Below the pieces are notes generated by a model. That model was not told the DNA's origin. It saw only the letters and a program-made list of their open reading frames with translations, and did not search any database. Below are positions 45,511 through 54,650 of a stretch of DNA of 64,000 nucleotides, piece after piece. Position 1 is the stretch's first letter; every line of letters begins with the position of its first letter. The position numbers were made by a program, and so were the translations under genes. Source of the stretch: Saccharopolyspora spinosa NRRL 18395 (GTDB taxonomy: Bacteria > Actinomycetota > Actinomycetes > Mycobacteriales > Pseudonocardiaceae); contig NZ_GL877878.1 in assembly GCF_000194155.1 (NCBI RefSeq), forward strand, positions 2,492,189 to 2,556,188. Direction: 5' to 3'.

Positions 45511-46410
45511 ATGCGAGCCAAGAAATTGCGGCTGATGACGGTGCTGGCCGCATCGCTGGCACTGGCGCTGACCGGCTGTGGACGTGAGGGTGGTCCCGGC
45601 GGCGGCGAACCGCAAGTTCAGCAGAACGTCGCCCAGAACGTGCAGGTCCAAGGCTCACCGACGTTCGACCGGATGAAGCAGAAGGGCCGTGTGACGATCG
45701 GTGTCAAGGAGGACCAGCCCGGGCTCGGTTTCCGCGACCCGGTCACCAACCAGTACTCCGGCTTCGACATCGAGATCGCCCGGCTAATCGCCGCGCAGCT
45801 CGGGTTCGACCCGAACACCCAGATCGACTACAAGCCGATCCCGTCCACCGCGCGCGAGCAGGCGATCTCGACCGGCGAAGTGGACTACTACGTCGGCACC
45901 TACACGATCAACGACAAGCGTAAGGAACAGATCAGCTTCGCCGGGCCGTACTTCATGGCCGGGCAGGACCTCCTCGTCCGCGCGGACAACACCGACATCA
46001 CCGGCAAGGACTCGCTCAAGGGCAAGAAGGTCTGCTCGGCGACCGGGTCGACCCCGATCCAGCGGGTCAAGCAGGACCAGCTCACCGAGCCGCAGAACAT
46101 CGTCGAGTTCCAGCGCTACTCGGAGTGCGTGCAGCAGCTGCTCGACCGCCAGATCGACGCCGTCACCACTGACGACGCCATCCTCAAGGGCTACGCTGCG
46201 CAGGACCCGGACAAGCTGAAGGTCGTCGGCAAGACGTTCTCCGAGGAGCCGTACGGGGTCGGCCTCGCGCACAACGACACGGCGCTGCGCAACAAGATCA
46301 ACGACATCCTGGAGCAGTCTGTGACCAACGGCGAGTGGAAGCGCGTCTACGACGCCACCCTCGGCAAGTCCGGAACGTCCGCCACGCCCCCCAAGGTGGA
46401 CCGCTACTGA
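45511..46410 (+). CDS. gluB: Glutamate-binding lipoprotein
   Basis: Product of 299 residues. The signal peptide MRAKKLRLMTVLAASLALALTGC ends in the lipobox LTGC, anchoring it outside the membrane. The two lobes of a family-3 solute-binding protein are complete, with GVKEDQPGLGFRDP and GFDIEIARLIAAQLGFD in lobe 1, DAVTTDDAILKGYAAQDPDKLKVVG in lobe 2 and a final YDATLGKSG. It delivers glutamate to GluCD. Confidence 0.93.
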   Translation: MRAKKLRLMTVLAASLALALTGCGREGGPGGGEPQVQQNVAQNVQVQGSPTFDRMKQKGRVTIGVKEDQPGLGFRDPVTNQYSGFDIEIARLIAAQLGFDPNTQIDYKPIPSTAREQAISTGEVDYYVGTYTINDKRKEQISFAGPYFMAGQDLLVRADNTDITGKDSLKGKKVCSATGSTPIQRVKQDQLTEPQNIVEFQRYSECVQQLLDRQIDAVTTDDAILKGYAAQDPDKLKVVGKTFSEEPYGVGLAHNDTALRNKINDILEQSVTNGEWKRVYDATLGKSGTSATPPKVDRY

Positions 46411-46474
46411 TCCCGTCATCGGATGCCCAGGGCCGCAGCGCGCCCTGGGCATCCGGTTACTCCAGGAGTACTCA

Positions 46475-47125
46475 TTGATCAACATCTTGGTGGAGTACGG
46501 CGACGTCCTGGCCAGAGGCTTCCTGCGGACGATCGAGCTCTTCCTGCTGGCCGCTGCAGCCTCGCTGGTACTGGGCACGATCCTGGCAACGCTGCGGGTC
46601 AGCCCCGTCCCAGCGTTGCGGGCCGTCGGCGCCGGGTACGTGACCTTGCTCCGCAACACGCCGCTGACACTGATCTTCTTCTTCTTCGTCTTCGCCTACC
46701 CCAAACTGGAGCTGATCCAGTTCCCGTTCTTCACCGCTGCTGTGATCGCGCTGACCATCTACACCTCAGCGTTCGTCTGCGAGGTGTTGCGGGCTGGGAT
46801 CAACACGGTGCCGGTCGGACAGGCCGAGGCGGCGCGCTCCATCGGGCTCGGCTTCGCCCAGTCGCTGATTAACGTGATCCTCCCCCAAGCCTTCCGTGCC
46901 GTGGTTCCACCGCTGGTCAGCGTGCTGATCGCGCTGTTGAAGAACACGACCGTCGCGGCTGGGTTCAGCGTGGCAGAGGTCGGCTCGGTCATCCCGTTCC
47001 TCAACGAGCAGGGTGAGCCGACACTGAACGCCTTCGTGTGGATCGCCATCGGCTTCCTGATCCTGGTTATCCCGCTGACCCTGATCCAGCGCAGCTTCGA
47101 GAAACGTTGGAGCGTGGCCCGATGA
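46475..47125 (+). CDS. gluC: Glutamate ABC transporter permease
   Basis: Product of 216 residues with about five membrane helices and the EAA-type loop AARSIGLGFAQSLINVILPQAFRAVVPP that contacts the ATPase. It starts with TTG at 46475 behind AGGAG, since no ATG or GTG fits. Its stop overlaps the gluD start (ATGA). Confidence 0.92.
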   Translation: MINILVEYGDVLARGFLRTIELFLLAAAASLVLGTILATLRVSPVPALRAVGAGYVTLLRNTPLTLIFFFFVFAYPKLELIQFPFFTAAVIALTIYTSAFVCEVLRAGINTVPVGQAEAARSIGLGFAQSLINVILPQAFRAVVPPLVSVLIALLKNTTVAAGFSVAEVGSVIPFLNEQGEPTLNAFVWIAIGFLILVIPLTLIQRSFEKRWSVAR

Positions 47126-47985
47126 GCAGCGTTCTGTTCGACACTCCCGGCCCGCGCGCCCGCGTGCGCAACCGGCTCATCAGCGTCGTCAGCGCCGTTG
47201 TGGTGCTTGCCTTGCTCGGCTACGTGGTGCTCCGCTTCTACGCCACCGGGCAGTTCGACGCCAGCAAGTGGGAATGGCTGCTCTACGAGCAGATCCAGCT
47301 GGAACTACTCGGGGCTCTGTGGAACACCGTCCGCGCGTTCCTCATGGGCGCCGTGCTCGCGCTGGCGTTCGGCGCGGTGTTCGCGCTCGGTCGGCTCTCC
47401 GACCACGCCTGGATCCGGGTGCCGTGCACGGCGATCGTCGAGGTGTTCCGCGCGATCCCGCTGGTCATCCTGATCTTCTTCCTGTACTACGCGGCACCGG
47501 GGCTGGGCGTGAACTTCGGCCAGTACTGGTCGGTCGTGCTCGGCCTGACGCTCTACAACGGCTCGGTGCTTGCCGAGGTCTTCCGCGCTGGGGTTAACGC
47601 ACTTCCAGCAGGGCAGAGCGAGGCGGCTTATTCCATCGGCATGCGCAAGAGCCAGGTCATGCGCAACGTGGTGCTGCCGCAAGCAGTGCGCGTCATGCTC
47701 CCAGCCATCGTGAGCCAACTCGTGGTGCTGCTCAAGGACAGCGCTCTCGGCTTCCTGATCACCTATCAGGAATTGCTGTACTACGCCCGGTACCTCGGCG
47801 GTATTCCCACGCTCGACCGGCCGATTATCCCGGTGAGCCTGGTCGTGGCAGCAATCTATATCTCGATATGCCTCTTGCTCACGTGGTTCGCGAACTACCT
47901 CGATAAGCGAAACCGGCGCACGAAGAAGACCAAACAGATCGCGCCGGCTACCACTCCCCTTACGGAGACTCCGCTCGGAGACTGA
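47122..47985 (+). CDS. gluD: Glutamate ABC transporter permease
   Basis: Product of 287 residues with about six membrane helices; the EAA loop is EAAYSIGMRKSQVMRNVVLPQAVRVMLPA. It has a longer N-terminal helix than GluC and a Lys/Arg-rich C-terminal tail (LDKRNRRTKKTKQ), as usual for GluD. It overlaps gluC by 4 bp and ends at a strong terminator. Confidence 0.92.
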   Translation: MSSVLFDTPGPRARVRNRLISVVSAVVVLALLGYVVLRFYATGQFDASKWEWLLYEQIQLELLGALWNTVRAFLMGAVLALAFGAVFALGRLSDHAWIRVPCTAIVEVFRAIPLVILIFFLYYAAPGLGVNFGQYWSVVLGLTLYNGSVLAEVFRAGVNALPAGQSEAAYSIGMRKSQVMRNVVLPQAVRVMLPAIVSQLVVLLKDSALGFLITYQELLYYARYLGGIPTLDRPIIPVSLVVAAIYISICLLLTWFANYLDKRNRRTKKTKQIAPATTPLTETPLGD

Positions 47986-47990
47986 AACAG

Positions 47991-48033
47991 CTCTCGGCTG
48001 CCGGGGCCTGAACCGGGTCCCGGCAGCCGAGAG
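47991..48033 (+). terminator. Strong intrinsic hairpin after gluABCD
   Basis: A perfect 15-bp stem, CTCTCGGCTGCCGGG (47991-48005) with its complement at 48019-48033 and a 13-base loop, starts 6 bp after the gluD stop. It has no clear T-run. Confidence 0.85.
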
Positions 48034-48226
48034 TGAGCGATCCGCTGGTTACTCAGGAATGTTGCACAGAGCTTTCCGAGTTGGTGAACGTCTTATCGGA
48101 CGGAAGCTAGCCCCAGTCCAAACTGACTTCTGACCGTAACTATTCAGCTGGGTCGCTGGGTCGGGTGGCGTGACCGCTGCCTGAGATGATCTATGTGGCT
48201 GGTCCTGGGAAACTGTCGCGCGAGGA

Positions 48227-48275
48227 GTTGCTCGCTGAGCGTTTTCGGGTGCTCCAGCGCCGGAAAACGCTCACG
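48227..48275. repeat. CCGTGAG-type hairpin repeat
   Basis: TGAGCGTTTTC pairs with GAAAACGCTCA across about 20 bases, with the minus strand reading CCGTGAGCGTTTTC. It lies in the gap between the glu operon and the convergent binding protein. Same general type as the hairpin at 51.0 kb. Confidence 0.5.
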
Positions 48276-48306
48276 GGCATTGAGCTGCGCGATTAGGCGG
48301 AGCCGG

Positions 48307-48921
48307 TCAGTGCGGGCGGGCGTTGATCCCGGCTGGGCGCAGGGTTGCGTCGTAGGCGCGCTGCCAGGAGCCATCGGCGACTGCGGCGTCCAGCATCTGT
48401 TGCAGCTGCTCGGCCAGCTTCTTGTCGTCCGACTTGATCAAGACGTAGCGCTTGCTGTCGGTGACCACGTACGGCCCGACGGCAGCTAGCTGCGGGGAAT
48501 CGGCGGTACCGCCGAGCAGGACGTCCACATTGCCCGAGGCCACCGCGTCCAGCAGCAGCGTCGACGGCAGACGCCGGTACTGCACCTGGGTCGGGGCGAG
48601 GCCGATGCGCTTCGCCAGGTCGCGGGCGATCTCGACGTCGAAGCCCTGGTACTCGCCCGCCGGATCGCGGGTGACGAACTGCGGCGCGTCCACCCGCACC
48701 CCGACCAGGAGCTGGCGCCGCTGCTTGATCCGCTCGATGGTCGGCGAGGTGTCGAGCTCGACCGAATCGCCAACCGACGGGGCCGGGCTCGACGGCGCCG
48801 GCGTGGTCGGGGCGGGCAGGTTCGGCGGCGGCAACGCGTTCGACCCGGGCGGCGCATCCTGCCCGCAGCCCGACAGCACGGCAGCCACGGACACCAACGC
48901 AACGAGCGCGCGAATCCGCAT
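48307..48921 (-). CDS. Shortened amino-acid-binding-type lipoprotein
   Basis: Product of 204 residues with a signal peptide and lipobox (MRIRALVALVSVAAVLSGC) and a Pro/Ser-rich linker. It matches solute-binding family 3 in lobe 1 (LLVGVRVDAPQFVTRDPAGEYQGFDVEIARDLAKRIGL) and the last helix and end (KLAEQLQQMLDAAVADGSWQRAYDATL), but jumps between them: about 80-90 residues of lobe 2 present in GluB are missing. It is convergent with gluABCD and has a GGAGGGGG ribosome site. It cannot close on a ligand like a normal binding protein, so its role is unclear. Confidence 0.75.
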   Translation of the reverse strand: MRIRALVALVSVAAVLSGCGQDAPPGSNALPPPNLPAPTTPAPSSPAPSVGDSVELDTSPTIERIKQRRQLLVGVRVDAPQFVTRDPAGEYQGFDVEIARDLAKRIGLAPTQVQYRRLPSTLLLDAVASGNVDVLLGGTADSPQLAAVGPYVVTDSKRYVLIKSDDKKLAEQLQQMLDAAVADGSWQRAYDATLRPAGINARPH

Positions 48922-49100
48922 CGGCCCCCTCCTCACATCTCGGTCTACCACCCATGATCGCGCACCCGGCGGCCCGATCGAGACCGGATCCCCGCCCTGC
49001 TGTATCGATTGTGAAATCCAGGCCACACCCGTTAGTGTGACTGCCGTCATGAGGCGCCAGCGTCGTCGCCCCGCATTTCGAGCCTTTCCGGAGGCGATCA

Positions 49101-50948
49101 ATGGCGCCGCCAACACAGCACGTCGTCGAACAAGTCACCCAGCGGATCGCGGAGCGCAGTGCCGCGACCCGCACCTCGTACCTCGAACGCATCCGAGCGG
49201 CCGGGGCACGCGGCCCGGCCCGCACCGACTTGCCCTGCAGCAACCTCGCGCACGGCTTCGCGGCGTGCAGCGGTGCTGACCGGCTTGCGGTGCGTGGAGC
49301 CACCAAACCGGGCGTCGCGATCGTGTCCGCGTACAACGACATGCTCTCGGCGCACCAGCCCTACGCCGAGTTCCCGGCGTGGCTGAAGGACGCGGTGCGC
49401 GAGGCCGGCGGTGTCGCCCAGTTCGCCGGCGGCGTGCCCGCCATGTGCGACGGCATCACCCAGGGCCGCACCGGCATGGAGCTGTCGCTGTTCTCTCGCG
49501 ACGTCATCGCGATGGCCACCGGTGTCGCACTCTCCCACGAGATGTTCGACGGTGCCCTGCTGCTCGGCGTGTGCGACAAGATCGTGCCCGGCCTGCTGAT
49601 CGGTGGGCTGTCGTTCGGGCACCTACCGACCGTGCTGGTACCCGCCGGGCCGATGCCCTCCGGGCTGCCCAACCGGGAGAAGAGCCGCATCCGGCAGCTG
49701 TTCGCCGAGGGCAAGGCCAGCCGCGAGGACCTGCTGGAAGCCGAGTCCGCGTCATACCACTCGCCCGGCACCTGCACGTTCTACGGCACCGCCAACTCCA
49801 ACCAGCTCGTCGTCGAGGTCATGGGCCTGCACCTGCCGGGGTCGAGCTTCGTGCCGCCGGGCACCCCGCTGCGCAAGGCCCTCACCGAGCAGGCCGCCCG
49901 TCGCGTTGTGCAGCTCGGGCGCGGCGCGGACTACACGCCGATCGGCGAGATCATCGACGAACGGGCCATCGTCAACGGCGTGGTCGCGCTGCTGGCCACC
50001 GGCGGCTCAACCAACCACACGCTGCACCTGGTGGCCATCGCCGCCGCGGCCGGGATCGAGCTGACCTGGGACGACTTTTCCGACCTGTCCGCGGTCGTGC
50101 CATCGCTGGCGAAGGTCTACCCCAACGGCTCGGCCGACATCAACCACTTCGCCGCCGCCGGGGGCGTGCAGACGCTCGTCGGCGAGCTGCTCGACGCCGG
50201 CCTGTTGCATCCCGACGTCAACACGGTCGCCGGGCCGGGGCTGGACCGGTACCGGCAGCAGCCGTTCCTGGAGGACGGGGAGCTCGTGTGGCGGGATGCG
50301 CCCGCGAAGAGCCTGGACCCGGACGTGCTGCGCGGCGTCGACGAGCCATTCGCGCCCGACGGCGGCCTGCGGGTGCTGGACGGAAACCTCGGCCGCTCGG
50401 TGATCAAGGTGTCCGCGGTCAGCGCGGAGCACCGCACCGTCACCGCACCCGCCCGGGTCTTCGACGACCAGCACGGCTTCACCGCCGCGTTCCAGGCAGG
50501 CGAACTGGACCACGACGTCGTGGTGGTGATCCGCAACCAGGGCCCGCAGGCCAACGGCATGCCTGAGCTACACGGGCTGACCCCCGCGCTGGGCGTGCTG
50601 ATGGACCGTGGCCACCAGGTCGCGCTGGTCACCGACGGCCGGATGTCCGGCGCGTCCGGCAAGATTCCGGCGGCCATCCAGCTGACCCCGGAGGCCAGCG
50701 CGGGTGGGCCGCTGGCCCGCATCGGCGACGGCGACGTGGTCCGGCTGGACGCCGACCGCGGCACGCTGGAGGTGTTGGTGCCCGACGACGAGCTCGCCGC
50801 CCGCGAAAACGCACCGGTCGCGCCCGGAGCCCAGTTCGGCACCGGCCGCGAGCTGTTCGCGGCGTTCCGGCAGGCCGTCGGGCGGGCCGATCGCGGCGCC
50901 AGCGTGTTCACCCAGCTTCAGGCGCAGCCGACCGACGCGACCGTCTGA
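49101..50948 (+). CDS. edd: 6-phosphogluconate dehydratase
   Basis: Product of 615 residues of the IlvD/EDD family, which dehydrates 6-phosphogluconate to KDPG in the Entner-Doudoroff pathway. Cluster-binding cysteines are in [13 protein letters not shown] and [12 protein letters not shown], with a third in [17 protein letters not shown]. Conserved late blocks are [17 protein letters not shown] and [13 protein letters not shown]. The ATG follows GGAGGCG. The eda gene follows after 140 bp on the same strand. It is divergent from the shortened binding protein. Confidence 0.94.
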   Translation: MAPPTQHVVEQVTQRIAERSAATRTSYLERIRAAGARGPARTDLPCSNLAHGFAACSGADRLAVRGATKPGVAIVSAYNDMLSAHQPYAEFPAWLKDAVREAGGVAQFAGGVPAMCDGITQGRTGMELSLFSRDVIAMATGVALSHEMFDGALLLGVCDKIVPGLLIGGLSFGHLPTVLVPAGPMPSGLPNREKSRIRQLFAEGKASREDLLEAESASYHSPGTCTFYGTANSNQLVVEVMGLHLPGSSFVPPGTPLRKALTEQAARRVVQLGRGADYTPIGEIIDERAIVNGVVALLATGGSTNHTLHLVAIAAAAGIELTWDDFSDLSAVVPSLAKVYPNGSADINHFAAAGGVQTLVGELLDAGLLHPDVNTVAGPGLDRYRQQPFLEDGELVWRDAPAKSLDPDVLRGVDEPFAPDGGLRVLDGNLGRSVIKVSAVSAEHRTVTAPARVFDDQHGFTAAFQAGELDHDVVVVIRNQGPQANGMPELHGLTPALGVLMDRGHQVALVTDGRMSGASGKIPAAIQLTPEASAGGPLARIGDGDVVRLDADRGTLEVLVPDDELAARENAPVAPGAQFGTGRELFAAFRQAVGRADRGASVFTQLQAQPTDATV

Positions 50949-51009
50949 CACCGGTGACCACCTGCGCCGATCCCGACGAGAAGAGGCGGCTGTTTCCGCT
51001 GGTCACGTG

Positions 51010-51054
51010 CCGTGAGTACTTTTGGGTGCGATAAGCGCCCGAAAGCACTCGCGG
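51010..51054 (+). repeat. CCGTGAG hairpin between edd and eda
   Basis: CCGTGAGTACTTTTGGGTGC (51010-51029), loop GATAA, then a 20-base second arm (51035-51054) that pairs all along in RNA when G-U pairs are counted. Every difference between the arms is a change that keeps pairing, which suggests RNA-level selection. It may reduce read-through from edd to eda. Confidence 0.7.
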
Positions 51055-51088
51055 ACACTAGCCGGGACGCCGCACGCACTAGGAACGG

Positions 51089-51736
51089 ATGAACCACCTC
51101 ATGAACACTGCAGCTGACGTGCTGGGTCTCGCCCCGGTGGTCCCGGTCGTGGCGTTGGACGACGTCGCGCACGCCGTGCCGCTGGCCGAAGCCCTGCTGC
51201 GTGGCGGAATCCGCACCATCGAGGTCACCCTGCGCACCCCGGCCGGGCTGCCCGCGATCGAGCGCATCGCCGCCGAGGTGCCCGAAATGGTCGCCGGGGC
51301 GGGCACGATCACTGAACCAGGTCAGGCCAAGCGTGCCGCCGACGCCGGGGCCTGCTACCTGGTCACGCCCGGGACGACCGACCGGCTGCTCGACGACATC
51401 GACGCATCCGGGGTGCCGTACCTGGCCGGCGCGGGCACGGTGTCGGAGGCGATGCGGCTGGCCGAGCGCGGGGTCACGGCGATGAAGTTCTTCCCCGCCG
51501 AGCCCAGCGGCGGTGTGCCGTTCCTCAAGGCGATCGCCGGGCCGCTGCCGGACCTGAAGTTCTGCCCGACCGGCGGGATCAGCCCGCAGACCGCGCCGAA
51601 CTACCTCGCGCTGCCCAACGTGGGCTGCGTCGGCGGATCGTGGTTGGCGGCGAAGGACCTGCTCTCCGCCGGCGACTGGGCTCGGATCGAGCAACTGGCC
51701 CGCGAAGCCGCCGCACTGCGCTCCCCGCAGGGCTAG
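51089..51736 (+). CDS. eda: KDPG aldolase
   Basis: Product of 215 residues, a class I aldolase that splits 2-keto-3-deoxy-6-phosphogluconate into pyruvate and glyceraldehyde 3-phosphate. Catalytic Glu lies in TIEVTLRTP and the Schiff-base Lys in VTAMKFFPAEPSGG, followed by FCPTGGI for phosphate binding. It lies behind edd, separated by a hairpin. The ATG at 51089 is preceded by AGGAACG; an in-frame second ATG is 5 codons later. Confidence 0.93.
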   Translation: MNHLMNTAADVLGLAPVVPVVALDDVAHAVPLAEALLRGGIRTIEVTLRTPAGLPAIERIAAEVPEMVAGAGTITEPGQAKRAADAGACYLVTPGTTDRLLDDIDASGVPYLAGAGTVSEAMRLAERGVTAMKFFPAEPSGGVPFLKAIAGPLPDLKFCPTGGISPQTAPNYLALPNVGCVGGSWLAAKDLLSAGDWARIEQLAREAAALRSPQG

Positions 51737-51743
51737 CAACCGC

Positions 51744-51998
51744 CCGTGAGTCTTTTGGTGCTATAAGGCTGTTTCAAACTCGTCCTGCGTAGCGGTGCGG
51801 GTAGCGGTGCATAAGAAGCCTCCTGGACTCGGGGATCCCCGACTGATGTACGCCCCCGGGGCTGTTCTCGCCAGCCGGCGTCTTTGCAAGTTGCATAGGT
51901 GAGCCGAGCGGCTTCGCCGCTTCAAGGACACAAGCCCGCCCCGCCTCGGACGATCACTTCCAAAAACAGCCTCCTACGGCTACCAGAAGGACTCACGG
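51744..51998. mobile_element. MITE-like insertion with CCGTGAG hairpin arms
   Basis: CCGTGAGTCTTTTGGTGC (51744-51761) and, 230 bp away, its near-complement ending in GGACTCACGG (51978-51998) frame a segment that itself begins GGCTGTTT (51767) and ends AAACAGCC (51964-51971). CTA is next to each side (51761-51763 and 51974-51976). No ORF inside has a transposase look. Inside is an AGCGGCTTCGCCGCT hairpin near 51908. It is best read as a short non-autonomous element inserted in, or formed from, the hairpin repeat seen intact at 51.0 kb. Confidence 0.55.
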
Positions 51999-52111
51999 AG
52001 TTTCTCCCTTAAACGCGGTAGGCCGTACCCCGCAGCAGCTGGTTCTACCGCCGTCGAGATCGTCCGTAGCGTGCTGGTGGTCAAGTTCTTTCGACCCGTT
52101 GGCGGTCAGTC

Positions 52112-53476
52112 ATGGACGGAGCACGCCCGGCCCGCAAACGGCTGTGCGGAGCCGTTGTCTACGTCTGCGCGACGCTGCTCGCGGTTCTCCTCGGCGTGCC
52201 GGGTAGCGCCAACGCTCAGCCTCCGCGCACCGTGGTCACCTTCACCCTCGACGACGGCAGCGTTTCGCAGATCTCCGGCGCGCGAATCCTCAGCAAGTAC
52301 GGGATGCGCGGCACCTTCTACGTGGTATCCGGATTCATCGGCGCGCGCAGCTACCTCAGCCTGGACGACCTGCGCGCGCTCGCCGCCGCCGGGCACGAGA
52401 TCGGCGGGCACACGGTCAACCACCCCGACATCATCGCCGTCTCGCCGGACGAAGCCCGCCGGGAGATCTGCCAGGACCGCGCCAACCTCGTGCATTGGGG
52501 CTTCCGGCCGACCTCGTTCGCCTACCCGTTCGGCAGTTTCAACCGCGAGGCCGAGCAGGCGGCGCAGGACTGCGGGTACAACAGCTCACGGGTCACCGGC
52601 AGCATCAGGACCGGGCACGGCTGCTCCGACTGCGCTCCCGCCGAATCGATGCCACCGCTGAACCCACAGATGGTGCGCGGCACCGGCATGATCGACCCCG
52701 AGTGGACCCTGGAGGACCTGCAGCAGGTGGTGCTGCGGGCCGAGGCATCCGGCGGCGGTTGGGTTCCGCTGGTGCTGCACCGGACCTGCGACTTCTGCGG
52801 CCCACTGTCGATCAGCCCGGTCGTGCTGGACCAGTTCGCGTCCTGGCTGGCGCAGCGGCAGGCGAACGGCACGGTGGTGCGCACGGTCGACCAGGTGATC
52901 GGCGGCGGATTCCGCACACTGGTCCCGCCGCCGGCACCCGCACCGCGCGACGGGCTGGTCAACGCGTCGCTGGAAGAACCGGGCCCGCGCGGCTGGGTGC
53001 AGAGCAGCTGGGGCCAGAACAATCCACAGTGGACCACGGTCGGGGATGCGCACAGCGGACGGTGGGCGCAGCGGCTGGACATCACCGAATACACCAGCGG
53101 CGATGCGAAGCTGACGCAGCAGCTCGACATGGGCGAGGCGGCTCCGGCCGCACACGCGAACAACACCTATGACCTCAGCGCCTGGTACAAGTCGACCGCG
53201 CCCACCCAACTCGCCGTCTACCGCCGCGACGAGACCGGTGTCTGGCGCTACTGGATCACCAGTCCGTGGTTCGGCGCCTCGGCCGACTGGGCGTCGGCGA
53301 AGTGGACGACCCCATCTGCACCGGAGGGCACCACCGGGCTGAGCTTCGGACTCACCCTGACCGGTCGCGGTTCGCTGACGACTGACGACTACAGCCTGCA
53401 CGAGCACGTCATCCCGAAAGGCGAAGCCTTCTGCGCCCGCCTGCCTTGGATCTCCCTGCTCCGATGGCTCTGCTGA
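52112..53476 (+). CDS. Secreted polysaccharide deacetylase with C-terminal beta domain
   Basis: Product of 454 residues. It has a signal peptide (CGAVVYVCATLLAVLLGVPGSANA), then a carbohydrate esterase family 4 (NodB) domain with TFTLDDGSVSQ (the usual TFDDG reads TLDDG), GHTVNHPDI (metal His) and YPFGSFNREAEQ. A C-terminal domain (LVNASLEEPGPRGWVQSSWGQNNPQWT to GLTLTGRGSLTTDDYSLHE) resembles a carbohydrate-binding jelly roll. It would remove acetyl groups from extracellular glycans. The last 20 residues with two Cys look like an ill-fitting tail, so the 3' end may be altered. Confidence 0.8.
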   Translation: MDGARPARKRLCGAVVYVCATLLAVLLGVPGSANAQPPRTVVTFTLDDGSVSQISGARILSKYGMRGTFYVVSGFIGARSYLSLDDLRALAAAGHEIGGHTVNHPDIIAVSPDEARREICQDRANLVHWGFRPTSFAYPFGSFNREAEQAAQDCGYNSSRVTGSIRTGHGCSDCAPAESMPPLNPQMVRGTGMIDPEWTLEDLQQVVLRAEASGGGWVPLVLHRTCDFCGPLSISPVVLDQFASWLAQRQANGTVVRTVDQVIGGGFRTLVPPPAPAPRDGLVNASLEEPGPRGWVQSSWGQNNPQWTTVGDAHSGRWAQRLDITEYTSGDAKLTQQLDMGEAAPAAHANNTYDLSAWYKSTAPTQLAVYRRDETGVWRYWITSPWFGASADWASAKWTTPSAPEGTTGLSFGLTLTGRGSLTTDDYSLHEHVIPKGEAFCARLPWISLLRWLC

Positions 53477-53759
53477 CAGCGACCCGCGCGGTCCCGATGA
53501 CGTTGGCGCAGGGTGCACTACCGGTCGCGGCGTGCGGCGAAGCTTCGTCACTCAGCGAGCGGTGCAGCAACCGCTCGTTGCACTGCAACAGGGGACGACT
53601 GAATACGGACCGCCACTCGTCGAGGTCGATGCGCTCGCGGTCGTACGCCGCGCAGACGGCGTTGACCGCGGACACCACGGCGTGGTTGTCGTCGAGGAGT
53701 GTCCCGTTCCAACGGGTTTCTCAACATCGACTGCACCATCTGAACTGCAATAACAGTAC
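53477..53759. other. Gap holding a duplicated gene fragment
   Basis: It contains the pseudogene fragment of the HAD hydrolase described next. Outside that fragment (53477-53539 and 53712-53759) I see no gene, hairpin or promoter. Confidence 0.4.
53540..53711 (-). pseudogene. Duplicated fragment of the neighbouring HAD hydrolase gene
   Basis: The fragment encodes WNGTLLDDNHAVVSAVN, then AVCAAYDRERIDLDEWRSVF and SRPLLQCNERLLHRSLSDEA, almost the same as residues 9-65 of the HAD gene just downstream (about 85 % identical in DNA by eye). It lacks start and the rest of the fold. It lies in the same orientation, 220 bp from the intact copy, so it arose by local duplication or is what remains of a tandem paralog. 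Confidence 0.75.
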
Positions 53760-54416
53760 TCATGCAAGCCAAGACACAGCTTCTTGAATGGAGTCAGCGA
53801 CGGGGACGCCAGCCGCTTCCAGGGCACTTCGACTCATAACCCCAGTCGTCACCAGCACACAGTTGGCTCCTGCGTGGGCCGCCGCTTCAGCATCGTCCAC
53901 CACGTCGCCGATCACGACGGCTTCCTCTGGGGCAAGACCCAGCTCGGCCAGATGCCGCTCCAGGTGGGCAGCCTTCGACCCCCCTCCAATTCCTGCCCGA
54001 AGACCGTCAACCTGCTTGAAAAGGCCAGTGAGCTCGTACTTCGCCACCAGCGGCACCAACTCATCGTGGAACCACATGGACAGCAGGGACTGACTGCGGC
54101 CCACCGTGGTCCACTCCTCCAACACATCGGGAACTCCGTTTGCCAGGCCGCAGGTGTGCAGTAGATCCCGGTACGCCTCGTGGTACAGCACGTCGATGCG
54201 CGCCCAGTCTTCGTCAGTCAGCGAGCGGTGCAGCAACCGCTCGTAGCACTGCAACAGCGGACGACTGAATACGGACCGCCACTCGTCGAGGTCGATGTGT
54301 TCTCGATCGAAGGCGGTGCAGACCTCGTTCACCGCCGAGACCACGGCGTGGTTGTCCGAAAAGATCGTCCCATTCCAGTCCCACACGATGTGGTTCACGC
54401 GTCGCCTCGACTTCAT
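53760..54416 (-). CDS. HAD-superfamily hydrolase, phosphoglycolate phosphatase-like
   Basis: Product of 218 residues. HAD motif I is IVWDWNGTIFSD (nucleophile Asp in DWNGT), motif II near the Thr/Ser of LLSMW, Lys in GGSKAAHLERHL and motif III/IV in VIGDVVDDAEAAAHAGA (GDxxxD). The cap domain is alpha-helical. It would remove phosphate from a small molecule; the substrate is unknown. The ATG at 54416 is chosen; GTG 9 bases upstream is possible. A duplicated fragment of its N-terminal half lies just after its stop. Confidence 0.82.
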   Translation of the reverse strand: MKSRRRVNHIVWDWNGTIFSDNHAVVSAVNEVCTAFDREHIDLDEWRSVFSRPLLQCYERLLHRSLTDEDWARIDVLYHEAYRDLLHTCGLANGVPDVLEEWTTVGRSQSLLSMWFHDELVPLVAKYELTGLFKQVDGLRAGIGGGSKAAHLERHLAELGLAPEEAVVIGDVVDDAEAAAHAGANCVLVTTGVMSRSALEAAGVPVADSIQEAVSWLA

Positions 54417-54650
54417 GACGGGCACTCTACGATCCCACACCGAGGTTCCGGTACCACCGTCCCAGAATTAAGGATGCTCAGCTACGTGGAGCGGGACATC
54501 GACCATTCGGAGACGCTTCGTGTGGATTCCAGTGCGCCGAATAGTTTTTACCGCCATACCAGGGAAAGCTGAGCGGCCTGTGCACATCGCGCACCGGCCG
54601 CTCGACAGGTCTGCTCGCTCAGCCAACGAACGCAGCCGCGACGAGGTCGA

